Shown here piece by piece: positions 47,857-56,998 of a stretch of 64,000 bases of DNA. The DNA comes from Aurantiochytrium sp. KH105 (taxonomy: Eukaryota; Sar; Bigyra; Thraustochytrida; Thraustochytriidae): NCBI GenBank assembly GCA_003116975.1, contig BGKB01000019.1, forward strand, positions 1 through 64,000, written 5' to 3'. The notes under the pieces were generated by a model. It worked only from the letters and a program-made list of their open reading frames with translations, had not been told where the DNA came from and searched no databases. The translations under genes and the position numbers were made by a program. The stretch's first letter is position 1. Each line of letters begins with the position of its first letter.

Positions 47857-48590
47857 CTTATATCTTTTTGGTCATGTTTCAATTTGGCCGCCGACGATTG
47901 CAGCATTTGCTCCTGCTCGTGGGCAAGCGCCTCTTCCTCCTCCTTTGTGAGCTTGGGACGTTTTCTACCGCCGCCTCTTCGCTTCTTCTTGCTAGAGACA
48001 GCCGCTGTGCTCGTGGTCCTGGTCTTGGATGATGCAGCTGCTGCGGTAGCCGTCGACGTGGCGGGCCCCGCCACAGCCAAAAGGGAGATGTCCTTGGCAG
48101 CGCGCTTCTTGGCGCGCCTGGGGCGCTTGCCGGCCGCAACATTATCAGCACTAGCATCATGGTCCTTGGTTTCTTTATGACCCTCATGCGCGCGGTCTTC
48201 GCTTCTTTCTGCAGGGAAATCCTCGCGTTTTTTAATGCTACTTTCGTTGTCGTCGTCGTTGTCGTCGTCGTCGCCGCCGTTGTCATCTTTGTCGCTGGCC
48301 TTGGCGGCCTTGAGCCGATTATAGTATCTGCGAAAGCCTAGCGCGTAGACTGCCTTAAGTAAGTGGTCCTCACGCAGACGCCGCACCGAGGAGCGCCCGG
48401 CGCTGGCCTCCTCGCAGTACCTGTTGGCCTGGTTGGTCACGATGCGCACAAGCTCGGTGGCGTAGGCCGTCATGTGCACCGTGACAGCGCGCTTTCCGCG
48501 GCCCAGCGCGAGGGACCGGCGCTGAGCGCTGGCCTGCACGAGGGCGGCGATCCACCGCGAGGGCAGCTGCGAGCCCTCTGCGGCCTGCAT
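47853..48590 (-). CDS. NF-YB/Dr1-type histone-fold protein, 245 aa
   Basis: The ATG at 48590 is preferred. A longer frame starts at 48791 but would overlap the upstream channel gene by 175 bp and adds only an Ala/Arg-rich stretch. Residues about 9-97 follow the NF-YB-type histone-fold pattern: LPSRWIAALVQ for the first helix, AYATELVRIVTNQANRYC for the long central helix, and LREDHLLKAVYALGFRRYYNRLK for the third. The ED-x-LL-x-A-x-x-x-LGF-x-x-Y signature is typical of NF-YB, Dpb4 and related subunits. These pair with an NF-YC-like partner to bind DNA or form polymerase-epsilon or chromatin complexes. The C-terminal 130 residues are low-complexity: Asp/Asn-rich, then Lys/Arg- and Ala/Thr-rich. 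Nuclear. Its stop codon overlaps that of the deubiquitinase gene. Confidence 0.82.
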   Translation of the reverse strand: MQAAEGSQLPSRWIAALVQASAQRRSLALGRGKRAVTVHMTAYATELVRIVTNQANRYCEEASAGRSSVRRLREDHLLKAVYALGFRRYYNRLKAAKASDKDDNGGDDDDNDDDNESSIKKREDFPAERSEDRAHEGHKETKDHDASADNVAAGKRPRRAKKRAAKDISLLAVAGPATSTATAAAASSKTRTTSTAAVSSKKKRRGGGRKRPKLTKEEEEALAHEQEQMLQSSAAKLKHDQKDIS

Positions 48591-48616
48591 GCTTGCGCGC
48601 ACCGCGCAAACAGCGC

Positions 48617-51600
48617 TCACGAAGCTGCCGAGTCTGCCGAGGTCAGAGCTGACCCCGTCGAGGACCCAGAACTCGAAGACTCTGCGAGCCGCGCGGCGCG
48701 CTGCGTGCGCAGCCTGTGCAAGAGCGGGGTCTGCGCCGGGTCCTGGGGCGTTGCGGGCAGGTGAACGGCCGAGGAGGGCGCTGGAAACCATTCGCGAAGC
48801 GCCGAAATCGAGGCAACGTCCCGAAAGAGGTCGCGGTACCGGGGCCCGCTTCGCACGTCGAAGAGCTGGACCACTGCGTCTTGAGGTCTGCGCGATGGTC
48901 TACGGCGCGGAAGAAGACCTCGCGAGAACGGCTCATCATGCGGAGACCGATCACCCGCCAACTGTCGCGAGATTGCAAACGACGGAGCGCTTGCACTTGC
49001 TTTGCGAGAGCCGGGGGGTGATGCCCGAGCCTCGGGAGATACCAGCGGCTCGCGGGCTTCTCGCCACCACCTGCATGGGGTCAGCAGGAGGCCATTGAGT
49101 GTCATCACTGTCCAAGAAGCCCGACGTAGCACAGAAATGCGATAAAGATTGATCACGGCGAGGACTATGCCCACCCCTGCCAAGCTCACCATGGGAAGGC
49201 TCAGACCGAGTTTCTCGTCTACGACCTCAAAAGGTGCAGCTCCCGAGGTCGGCGAGTCATAGAGAATCCAAATGGTGAGCGCCGATATTCCGAGCCGAAG
49301 TGCGATGCACAGCTCGACGACGCGCGCGGCTAGAACGCCCGTTCTACTGGTTACAGCTCGGTACGGGAAACGCACAGCGTTGATGAAGTCGAGCTTTTCG
49401 GAAAAATACAGCATAGCAAGATGGCCAGCACCAAGAGGTGCGAGCCAAGGACAAACCCCTGAATATGGCACGCAAAGAACTGCAGTGCGTAGCATCGCCA
49501 TGTATGCGCGAGCTAGATTCCATAACGGAGGACAGAGATCCTCATCGAGCTCGTACTGTGTCCAGGCATTCCCCTTGAGTATTCGTGACATGAAGCGCGA
49601 AAAGGGTCGCAGCCCCAGGAACCAAACGATGGTAAGAATACAGTGCCCGGCCTGGGCAATGACCAGGTTGGGAAGAATACGGTCTGCCCACCACGGAAAA
49701 GTCAAGGGACCCCTTTGATAAGCAGACAGTGCTGACCAGACAAAGGGCCACCCAAGGTAGCTGGGCACGTCAATCGCGAGTACTGACACAAAGACGGAAG
49801 TGTAAAGTGTGAAACTCCGCAAAGGGTGTCCATACCAGTCAAAGGCTCGATCAAGAGCAACGCGTGAAGCCTTGTGCCAAAAAATATAGAAGAGTCCGCC
49901 TGCAAGGTTCCCGCCAATGTCGTTCGCAAAATCCCAGATGTAGTACCCAACAACGGCGTTAAACGCGACCAGGAGTACTAGTGCCATTGCACATCGCGCC
50001 GGCCAGCCGGATTGAGCATACCAGTGAGGATCTTGTAATCTGAACCAGTCCACATTTGACGGATAGACGTCTTCGACAGAGCCGATCGCGCGCAGACGAG
50101 TGAGCGGCGCTCCAAGCATGAGGCAAATGTGGTGCCAAATCCAGTGACGGTTGTCATGGTGCATGAGCTGTCGCGCGAATCTAGCATGCGCTGCACTTTC
50201 GAAAGTTAAAAAGAGGAAATCAACCTTGTGCAGCGCAGTTCGCTCAACTGCGCCGAGCTCCTCTTGCAAGAAGAGATCGTCGAAATAGGCATATTCGAGC
50301 TGACGCAGCTCAGACAAGGACGCCGCGAGAGCAATTTCGATTTGGCGGAACTCTTTGGTAAGCGTTGAGGTCTTGGCCAGTCGCTTTTTGTGCGCTTGGA
50401 TATCCGCCAAGAGCCTCAAGCGTCGCTCTGCCGCACGCGCAAACCGTAGATTGTCGGAGCTGCAATTGAGAACACCAGTTATATGAATCTCGTGGACGGG
50501 CGGGGTCATCTCGCGCATGAAAAGGGCACGTGGACCGTGACTTTGCCTCTGACGTTGGCGTTTTCGAAGTTGCGCCAGCTGCAGATCACGAAAGAAAGAC
50601 TCCAATTCGCGTCGGTCTGCGGCGTCCGTACGATGTGGAGCTTGGATGACGAGGAGCGTTCGTGCCGCGATGTTGAGCTCTGGGGACTCAAAAACGCCAG
50701 TGCCCTTGCGTCGGGTGCTCCGAGTGACGCAGCCCATCCAGAGAACGAGAAAGGCTGCCATGAGAGGGCCGGCGTTGTCCAAAGCGAGAAACTCAGCAAA
50801 GAAGACTCGGCATGTATCTCGCGTGCACGTAGGAAGACTCCACTTCCGAAGTTCAACTTCAAATGCGGCAATGTAACTATCAGGGTTGCGAGCACCCTCG
50901 CGAATCGATGTTAGGTAGGTGAGTACCACAGGCGTGCTGCACACAGTCAAGACAAGGCACACCAGGAACAGAATTCGTGTTTGTCGAAAGAAACCCATGA
51001 GGCCGACGCCGAAACACTTTTTTAGATCGTCTTCGGTGATCTCGAAGAAGCCAAGCTCGAGAGGCGCGCCAGTCGGGCGTTGAAAGCCAAGGACATTTTC
51101 GATGTGTGTCCCTGCGAGTTGCTCGTCGGCGCGTGCGCGAGCGTCTTGAATATCCACAGCGTGCTCGCGCTCCACACGTTCAAGATCGTTATCATCGTCC
51201 TCCTCTTGTTGTGTGCGGTACTCTGGAGCTTCTTGCATGCAAATGGGACAATAAACCTTACGATCCGGAGCGTCTTGTTTCTGCTCCTGGAAGCACGAAT
51301 AACACATGCAGAGATGTGTACATGGCAAAAGTCGTACAAGGTCATCCGCAACCGCTTCGAGGCACACGAGGCATGTTTGTCCATCATCGTCATTGTCCTC
51401 ATCGTTCTCCACGCCTTGGTTGTCAACATTAGGAGCTTCGCCTGAACCTTTCTCGTTATCCTGCTCGTTGGTGCCTCCGATATCTTGTTTGATGGAGGTG
51501 GTGGTCGTCGTAGAATCTGCTTTGACCTCGGCCGTCTTGAGGTCGTCTTGCAAGGTATTTTGCGTGGTTTGTGAGCTTTGGCCAATGGCAGCGATTTGCG

Positions 51601-51775
51601 CCAGCCTCGCTTCCAAGATATCTGTTGCACTACTACCATGAACCTGACTTGCGAGAAGGTGCTCGTTGGGATCGCTGGTCGCCTCGTTGGGGGGAGAGGC
51701 GACTTCCGCGTTGGCGGGGCCAATGAACTCTGTGCGTGAAGTGCGCCATTGCGCTCCGGGCCAGAGCCCTGGCAT
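48617..51775 (-). CDS. RING finger fused to an OSCA/TMEM63 (CSC1)-like membrane protein, 1,052 aa
   Basis: First ATG in frame is 51775. Residues 1-130 are acidic and disordered. A C3HC4 RING lies at 135-179 (CLVCLEA, PCTHLCMCYSC, CPICM), typical of E3 ubiquitin ligases. A transmembrane pair follows (FLVCLVLTVCSTPVVLTYL; AFLVLWMGCV). A cytosolic domain then has LVIQAPHR...RRELESFF, a coiled stretch, FLFLTFESAAHARFA and the YPSNVDWFRL segment, the pattern of the RNA-recognition-like cytosolic domain of OSCA/CSC1 channels. At least seven more hydrophobic helices follow to about residue 900. OSCA/TMEM63 proteins are mechano- or osmo-gated cation channels; TMC or anoctamin relatives are alternatives. 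A RING at the N-terminus of such a channel is unusual. The C-terminal 120 residues are Arg/Ser/Pro-rich. Confidence 0.82.
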   Translation of the reverse strand: MPGLWPGAQWRTSRTEFIGPANAEVASPPNEATSDPNEHLLASQVHGSSATDILEARLAQIAAIGQSSQTTQNTLQDDLKTAEVKADSTTTTTSIKQDIGGTNEQDNEKGSGEAPNVDNQGVENDEDNDDDGQTCLVCLEAVADDLVRLLPCTHLCMCYSCFQEQKQDAPDRKVYCPICMQEAPEYRTQQEEDDDNDLERVEREHAVDIQDARARADEQLAGTHIENVLGFQRPTGAPLELGFFEITEDDLKKCFGVGLMGFFRQTRILFLVCLVLTVCSTPVVLTYLTSIREGARNPDSYIAAFEVELRKWSLPTCTRDTCRVFFAEFLALDNAGPLMAAFLVLWMGCVTRSTRRKGTGVFESPELNIAARTLLVIQAPHRTDAADRRELESFFRDLQLAQLRKRQRQRQSHGPRALFMREMTPPVHEIHITGVLNCSSDNLRFARAAERRLRLLADIQAHKKRLAKTSTLTKEFRQIEIALAASLSELRQLEYAYFDDLFLQEELGAVERTALHKVDFLFLTFESAAHARFARQLMHHDNRHWIWHHICLMLGAPLTRLRAIGSVEDVYPSNVDWFRLQDPHWYAQSGWPARCAMALVLLVAFNAVVGYYIWDFANDIGGNLAGGLFYIFWHKASRVALDRAFDWYGHPLRSFTLYTSVFVSVLAIDVPSYLGWPFVWSALSAYQRGPLTFPWWADRILPNLVIAQAGHCILTIVWFLGLRPFSRFMSRILKGNAWTQYELDEDLCPPLWNLARAYMAMLRTAVLCVPYSGVCPWLAPLGAGHLAMLYFSEKLDFINAVRFPYRAVTSRTGVLAARVVELCIALRLGISALTIWILYDSPTSGAAPFEVVDEKLGLSLPMVSLAGVGIVLAVINLYRISVLRRASWTVMTLNGLLLTPCRWWREAREPLVSPEARASPPGSRKASASAPSFAISRQLAGDRSPHDEPFSRGLLPRRRPSRRPQDAVVQLFDVRSGPRYRDLFRDVASISALREWFPAPSSAVHLPATPQDPAQTPLLHRLRTQRAARLAESSSSGSSTGSALTSADSAAS

Positions 51776-52485
51776 GCTTCTGATTTCTTCCTGGTTACGT
51801 GAGCGAGTTCTCCCGAGCAAATCGCTCGAGCGAGGCTCTGCTCAAGAGCGCTCCGGTTTGCATGGCGGCACACGAAAGCGAGAGCCCAAGTTTCGTCAAG
51901 AAAACGAGAGCCCAAGTTGAATACACGAGTAAGTTGTTTTTTTTTAATAGAGCCGTTGACATTTTTTTCCAGCCTGAGCCCGACATGTGAGTGCCAGAGG
52001 CAGTGCCAAGCCAGCGATCTTGAACTTATCTTCATTCAATCAAGCCTTGAAGTTTCTTGCACGAGCTAATAGCCTACTACAACTATCTCCAAGAAGTGGT
52101 CAGTTTATAGATGAAGAGGAGGGAAATGAAACAAAGTGCATGGTTGAAAAGAGAGGCCGAAGCCTTGGTGAAGAGGGGGTTCGCGTTCTTATGGGGGTAC
52201 ACACATCATGCTGGCTGGTCTAGCCAGTCGTGCGAGCTTGCATACTTTCGTAGAGAACACATTATCTCTCCTCGTGATCGTTCGCAGCTCTTCACTTGAT
52301 TTCCCCGGCCGGGCTTGTATTGCATGTTGTGCGCTGGCAGGCGAGGAAAGGTGCGACGAACATACGAGCGTGCGAACGTACGTACGTACGATCGACCGAC
52401 CGACCGACCGACCGACCGACCGACCGACCGACCGACCGACCGACCGAACGGACGAAGGTGACGTGCAATCTGGAGACTGCAAAGA
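51776..52485. promoter_or_regulatory. Divergent promoter region of channel gene and the 52486 gene
   Basis: 710 bp between two divergent starts. It is less GC-rich than the genes, with a T10 run near 51938 and the CGAC repeat array at 52391-52447 just before the plus-strand gene. No gene is seen. Confidence 0.5.
52391..52447. repeat. Tetranucleotide repeat (CGAC)n
   Basis: Thirteen to fourteen CGAC units, preceded by three GTAC/CGTA units (52377-52389). It ends about 40 bp before the start codon at 52486, so it is probably transcribed in the 5' UTR. Confidence 0.97.
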
Positions 52486-53115
52486 ATGGCAGAAGAGCGC
52501 GTGGTAGACTTTCAGAGGTCGATTTTGCAGAACAGAGTGCAAAGAAAACCCGTACGTCAGCAAGAACAAGACAAACATGCTGTGGCCAGACGCATGACGA
52601 TTGGCGCGACGACCCGGGTAAAGCAAGACTGGCGATTAAGTTCACACCATGAGCAGCTCCTGCAACGATTTCGACCTTCTCCGCAGGAAAAGCTCGACCC
52701 CCTATCGCAGATCTCCGATCAAAGGTTCCGCGAGACTCCAAAGACGGAATCCAAGACCCATTTCAATGCGCCCACTCCCGAAGTTGCCCAAAAACTTTAC
52801 CAGGAGCGACGTGCAGATTGCAAACGGGGTACGTCAGTCTCACTCTCTTCGCAACGCGTGCAGGTACACCTTGACTCGCCATTTTACAAGGCATATGCAG
52901 AGCCAGCATCATCGACATCGACATCAGCAGCAAGATCAAGCGGATTCTCGAGTCGAGTTGAGATGCTCCAAGCTCGTAAGGCTGCCGACCATCAGCGAGC
53001 GATCGAAACCTTTGGCTCTCCGTCGTCGATGGGATTTGCTGACTTTTCCTGTGGCCGCAAGTCGATGGATGCGGTGGTCCGAAACATTAACAGCATTGCC
53101 GACGACAGAAGATAG
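52486..53115 (+). CDS. Hypothetical protein, 209 aa
   Basis: ATG at 52486 follows the CGAC array. The product is hydrophilic and basic, rich in Arg, Gln, Ser and Lys. It lacks a signal peptide or membrane segment and has two Cys. Helical stretches near 1-60 (VDFQRSILQNRVQRK, HHEQLLQRF) are followed by FNAPTPEVAQKLYQERRADC at about 90-110. The region LDSPFYKAYAEP at about 128-140 reads like an ordered or short linear motif. A Ser/Thr/Ala run follows at about 141-153 and a helical segment at about 157-175. The composition is not low-complexity and codon use resembles the neighbours, so it is probably real. I do not recognise the family. Confidence 0.6.
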   Translation: MAEERVVDFQRSILQNRVQRKPVRQQEQDKHAVARRMTIGATTRVKQDWRLSSHHEQLLQRFRPSPQEKLDPLSQISDQRFRETPKTESKTHFNAPTPEVAQKLYQERRADCKRGTSVSLSSQRVQVHLDSPFYKAYAEPASSTSTSAARSSGFSSRVEMLQARKAADHQRAIETFGSPSSMGFADFSCGRKSMDAVVRNINSIADDRR

Positions 53116-53470
53116 AAGATAAGAAGACTTTTTCAATTTCGTCGTTTTGTGATCGATAAGAAGACTTTTGCAATTTCGTCGTTCCGGTCACGAGGCTGAC
53201 CAACAAAACCCTAGCGTTTTGCCACATCCCTGAGAAGGCCGTCTTGGTTTCTCAGCGAGATGAGAATGGATACAGACTTGGGGGCCCCTGTTGTTATTAC
53301 GCAGAGTGTCAATCGTTATACATGCCAAAAAGTTTCCCGCTGTCGATGGTTCCTTGCATCTTGTCTTGCGCAGCCTGGTCTTCGCCATTGCCTTCGTGCA
53401 TGCCGGCCTCTCGCTGGCTAATGTGTCTTCGGCCTCACCACGACATTGCTCAGCATGTCCCTTATTCGTG
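53116..53470. other. Intergenic between 209-aa protein and beta-propeller-like gene
   Basis: 355 bp with both genes on the plus strand. It holds the 29-bp repeat pair and presumably the promoter of the downstream gene. The downstream frame is open back to 53291 but without an ATG. Nothing else is seen. Confidence 0.5.
53118..53183. repeat. Two-copy 29-bp direct repeat in the 3' flank
   Basis: GATAAGAAGACTTTT followed by CAATTTCGTCGTT (one base between them differs) occurs at 53118-53146 and 53155-53183, a 37-bp period, directly after the stop codon at 53115. One mismatch in 29 bases (T against G). Confidence 0.95.
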
Positions 53471-55135
53471 ATGGTTGTCGGCGTCTCGGTGGGCTTGGCG
53501 GCCGCCAGCCGACTGGGAAGCACGCTGAGCGCGCCAAAGACGCGCGGCACGTGGCAGCCTGCATCTCTGCTTTCGTCTCCGCACCTGTGCGTGGTTGTCG
53601 ACGCCGCCAACACGCTGCAGGCGGAGCGCGAAGAAGATGCCGCTACGCGCCAGGTCCGAAGGGCTGAAGACCTGGGCGACTTGCGCCACAACGCAGGGGC
53701 CCTTCAAGGCGTACGGCTGCTAACAGGACCTCCCGGGGCGGGAGAGCCCGATGCACAGGCTTGGGCGCCAGACGGGACAGTATTTGTTGTGGCGTACGGC
53801 CAAACCGTGGTTGTTTTTGCCGGCGACCGCCACCATCCTGTTGCCGCGAGTACACTTGAGCACCAGTGGCCTGCGCAAGGGCGTAATCTTATTATGCGCC
53901 AACGAATACGAGATCTGGCTTGTAGCCGTGCTCTCTCCTCCAATTTGACATGGATTGCCGCTGCTGGGGACCATGGCGTCAAAGTCTTCGACGTGCAACA
54001 AGCGCTGTCGCCAATTTACCTCGTGCAGTCATTCTCTGTCAGTGTTGTTGCTTTTTATCAAGATAAATTACTCGTGGGAACCACAGACGGGCACCTGGGC
54101 ATCTGGAATTTGTCAGGCATGTCCGGGGCGGCCCATGGCGATTCCTCACCGGGTTATGACGCTCGGTGGCGGAAACATGTGGACATATCTGGCCGATTTA
54201 CAAGCGCCGAATTTTCAGAGGATGGGTCCTACTTTGCAGTGGCGAGTTGGCGCGACGGTATTTTCATCTTTGCCCGAGACAGCCCGGACTCGGATTCTTT
54301 CTCCTTGCAAAAGCACATTTTGAGCGCGGGACCGCACAAGACGCTTCAGCATGCAGCCCTGCTTTGTTTCGCCCCACACGCGGCAGATGCGGAAACAACG
54401 CAGACAGAGCCTAAAGCGACGATCCTTGCTTACACGACAGAAGAGAACAAGCGGGTAATATTCTATGATGTCCAATCTCATCAAGAAATTGATATGTGGG
54501 ACAATCTGGGCGATGTAGTCACGGGAATGGCGGGGTCATGTGGATCTTTGCTCGTGCATACTCTTCAAGGCGGACTTCGGGCCCGAATGTGGCCAACTAA
54601 GTCTTGCATGGCCGATGCAGATCCGCCCTTGCCCCACGTGACTGAACTTCCGGAGGCTGTTGCTCACGATATCAACGAGAATCGCGTCTTGCGACACATT
54701 CATTTAGAAGGGATACGCGTCATCCTCGTTGAAGGCTGTGCGCATGTGTGCTTTGTTGCCCAAAACAAATGGAAGGCGCTCATCACCCGCGCCAGTGCCG
54801 TTGGTATTCTGCCGGGACCCACGCTTGTATTTGCTGGTTCGGAGCGAAAAGCTCGTGGTCTTGAGGTAGACTTGGCAACGTGCGCGCTGCGTCCATTAGC
54901 GGGTCTAGAGATTTCAACACAGGTCTCGGGTTTGACTCAAGAAGTGCAGGGTCCCAAATCGCCGTCTAAAGTACTTGCGGCAGCAGCAACATCTAGACAA
55001 TTGGTTTCTGAAATGACGCCATCAACGCCGAAAAGAATCGTCGCAACGAGCGCAACGACCGCGAATGTACTCAATATAAGTCACGCGGTCCTCTTCAGAG
55101 TGTCTTTGCCAACAATGCAAGTGTTGCAGGACTGA
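53471..55135 (+). CDS. WD40/beta-propeller-like protein, 554 aa
   Basis: The first ATG in frame is 53471. Residues about 85-500 are beta-rich with repeated hydrophobic strands typical of a propeller: IAAAGDHGVKVFDVQ, DKLLVGTTDGHLGIWNL, GSYFAVASWRDGIFIF and TILAYTTEENKRVIFYDV. Several repeats end in a W/F-D-like pair and one has the IWNLSG ending, so WD40-type blades are likely, but the WD motifs are weak. No enzymatic motif is visible. The N-terminus (MVVGVSVGLAAASRLGS) could be a short signal or mitochondrial sequence but is not strong. The C-terminal 60 residues are Ser/Thr/Ala-rich. Likely a scaffold in trafficking or a large complex; which one cannot be said. Confidence 0.75.
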   Translation: MVVGVSVGLAAASRLGSTLSAPKTRGTWQPASLLSSPHLCVVVDAANTLQAEREEDAATRQVRRAEDLGDLRHNAGALQGVRLLTGPPGAGEPDAQAWAPDGTVFVVAYGQTVVVFAGDRHHPVAASTLEHQWPAQGRNLIMRQRIRDLACSRALSSNLTWIAAAGDHGVKVFDVQQALSPIYLVQSFSVSVVAFYQDKLLVGTTDGHLGIWNLSGMSGAAHGDSSPGYDARWRKHVDISGRFTSAEFSEDGSYFAVASWRDGIFIFARDSPDSDSFSLQKHILSAGPHKTLQHAALLCFAPHAADAETTQTEPKATILAYTTEENKRVIFYDVQSHQEIDMWDNLGDVVTGMAGSCGSLLVHTLQGGLRARMWPTKSCMADADPPLPHVTELPEAVAHDINENRVLRHIHLEGIRVILVEGCAHVCFVAQNKWKALITRASAVGILPGPTLVFAGSERKARGLEVDLATCALRPLAGLEISTQVSGLTQEVQGPKSPSKVLAAAATSRQLVSEMTPSTPKRIVATSATTANVLNISHAVLFRVSLPTMQVLQD

Positions 55136-55687
55136 CGGAAGATATCATTGTCCCGGCCTCTCATTTTGGCAGAGACTCGTGCCGAAAGAAAAGGGCAAAG
55201 GGCAAAGCAAGAGGTTCCCATGTCTGCATGAATACAACGTACATGTATGTATCGGTCAAGATGCGAACAACAAGGTCACCGAGGAGCTAACTTCCTCACA
55301 ATCAAAGTAGTAAACAAACAACAACAAAAAAGGAGGTGGTGTCTTATTGATAAGTCCACTTGGGTCTTTACGCTGCTTTTCCATAGTTCACACAGGCAAA
55401 GAAAGCCCAAGAAGAGAGTGAAAGAGTGAAAAGTTAGAGATGATGAGCACCGCAATGAAAGTGATCAGGCTAATACCATGCTCTGGGCAAGAGTCACGAC
55501 CCATCGCGGCGAAGTTGACTCTGTCGCAGAAATGATTGCCATCCCAGGCTTGATTCGGCCTGCTCATGGGCGGTGTGACCCTTTTGTTTGCTCGGCACTC
55601 GAGTCATCCTTTCGTCCTTTCGTCCGTCCCTCCTTCCATCCATCCGCCGATTCATTCGATCGCTCATTCGTTCGTTCGTTCGTTTGC
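55136..55687. other. Convergent 3' region, propeller gene and eIF3h
   Basis: 552 bp between converging genes. It contains an ACAACAAAAAA-rich stretch near 55313-55330 and short TTCG/CCTT tetramer runs at 55615-55685 in the 3' flank of eIF3h. No gene is seen. Confidence 0.5.
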
Positions 55688-56998
55688 TCACTGAGCCTGC
55701 GCGGCAGCCGCTTCGTGACCCTGCTGAACAGCGTTAGACAGATACAGTTTGGAAAAGCCGGAGCCGGAAAACTTGTTGACCTGCTCGCAATAGATACCGA
55801 TCTGCTTGAGAATGAGCAGAGACTCGAGGTTGGACTTGGAGTTCTGCGGCTTGAAGATGTTGTTGTTGGGGTCGCCGTTTTCTGGAAGAAGGGGCTCGCC
55901 GCGCTCCTCTCTTGCCTTGTTCTCCGCGCGGCGCTCCTGGATCCATTTGATCTGCTCCGCCTCGATGGCGGCGGTACGCTTCTGCTCGCGATTCCGGTCC
56001 ATCTGCTGACCGTTGAGCTCGTTGACCTCCTCGAGCATGAACTCGAGGTTGGTCTCGAGGTAAGAGTTGGTGCTGAGGTTGAGGCGATCAAAGTCGACGT
56101 CGAGGCGGTCGCCGTTGCGCTCCTTGAGATCCTCGATGAGCACGGTGAAGAGATGGGCGTTGGTGATTTCGATGGGGATCTCTTCGAGAATTTCCTCGGC
56201 ACTGAGGTCCATGTCCTGGGCACTGGCGGCCATTACGGCAGAGCCGTCGTTCTTGAGGCCGCCCACAGCAGCCACCACGGCTGGTGAGAGCTTGACGATG
56301 CCCTTGTTGCCGCCACTGCTCTGCTTCTTGCGGTCGCGCATGAGTTGCACAAAGGCATCCGAAAGGCGGTACGCCTTGAAGTAGAGGTTGCCGCGCTTGG
56401 TCTGGTGCGGGTCGTAGACAAGGAAGATGGAGCGCTGCACAACGGCGGCATCGAGCTTGTCCTGCTCGGCAAACATTTCGCGAATGACCTGAGCGTTGCA
56501 AAAGGAGCTAAGGGACACGGAGCGGTACCATCCCACGGGGTTGCAGTCGATGTTGATGTCCTTGAGCAGCTTGAGCACGTCGCCCTTGTAAGCGTCGATC
56601 TCTGCGGCATCCTCCTTGGCGGCGGCGGCCTTGAGGGCCTCCTCCTCCTCGCGAGACATGCGGTTGCGGCCGCCGGTGGGGGGCTGCACGCTGGGGCCGG
56701 TGGCGCCGCCCGGCGAGGGGAAGCTGTTGGTCACCTCGAGCTTGCTATCCACGTCCATGCCGAGCAGCGTGCCCTTGCACAGGTTCGGCCAGGCCTCCTC
56801 GCAGTGCTTGATGATCTTGAGCAGCACCATGCCGTCCACCTTGACCTTCTCCAGCTTGGCGGGCGGCTTCATGCCCGCCGCCGACACGCTCGCCGCGCCC
56901 TTGCCCTGCAGCTTCTCCGCCAGCGTCAGCCCGCCGCCGCCGGCCGCCTTCTCGCCGCCCGCGTCGGCGGCCGGCGCGCCCCATCGCGGCGCCGACAT
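55688..56998 (-). CDS. EIF3H: Translation initiation factor eIF3 subunit H
   Basis: ATG at 56998 (MSAPRW) gives 436 aa; the frame is open for 105 more codons upstream but without ATG. Residues 1-50 are Gly/Ala-rich. The MPN domain spans about 50-240, starting VKVDGMVLLKIIKHCEEAWPN, with NPVGWYRS in the position of the JAMM metal site (the isopeptidase His and Asp pattern is absent, as expected for eIF3h). It continues through SIFLVYDPHQTKRG. The rest (EEIPIEITNAHLF, LETNLEFMLEEVNEL, SLLILKQIGIYCEQVN) follows the eIF3h C-terminal pattern. It is a core subunit of the eIF3 octamer on the 40S ribosome. Length is above the human 352 aa, because of an insertion near 80-110 and a longer tail. Intronless, convergent with the propeller gene. 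Confidence 0.96.
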   Translation of the reverse strand: MSAPRWGAPAADAGGEKAAGGGGLTLAEKLQGKGAASVSAAGMKPPAKLEKVKVDGMVLLKIIKHCEEAWPNLCKGTLLGMDVDSKLEVTNSFPSPGGATGPSVQPPTGGRNRMSREEEEALKAAAAKEDAAEIDAYKGDVLKLLKDINIDCNPVGWYRSVSLSSFCNAQVIREMFAEQDKLDAAVVQRSIFLVYDPHQTKRGNLYFKAYRLSDAFVQLMRDRKKQSSGGNKGIVKLSPAVVAAVGGLKNDGSAVMAASAQDMDLSAEEILEEIPIEITNAHLFTVLIEDLKERNGDRLDVDFDRLNLSTNSYLETNLEFMLEEVNELNGQQMDRNREQKRTAAIEAEQIKWIQERRAENKAREERGEPLLPENGDPNNNIFKPQNSKSNLESLLILKQIGIYCEQVNKFSGSGFSKLYLSNAVQQGHEAAAAQAQ

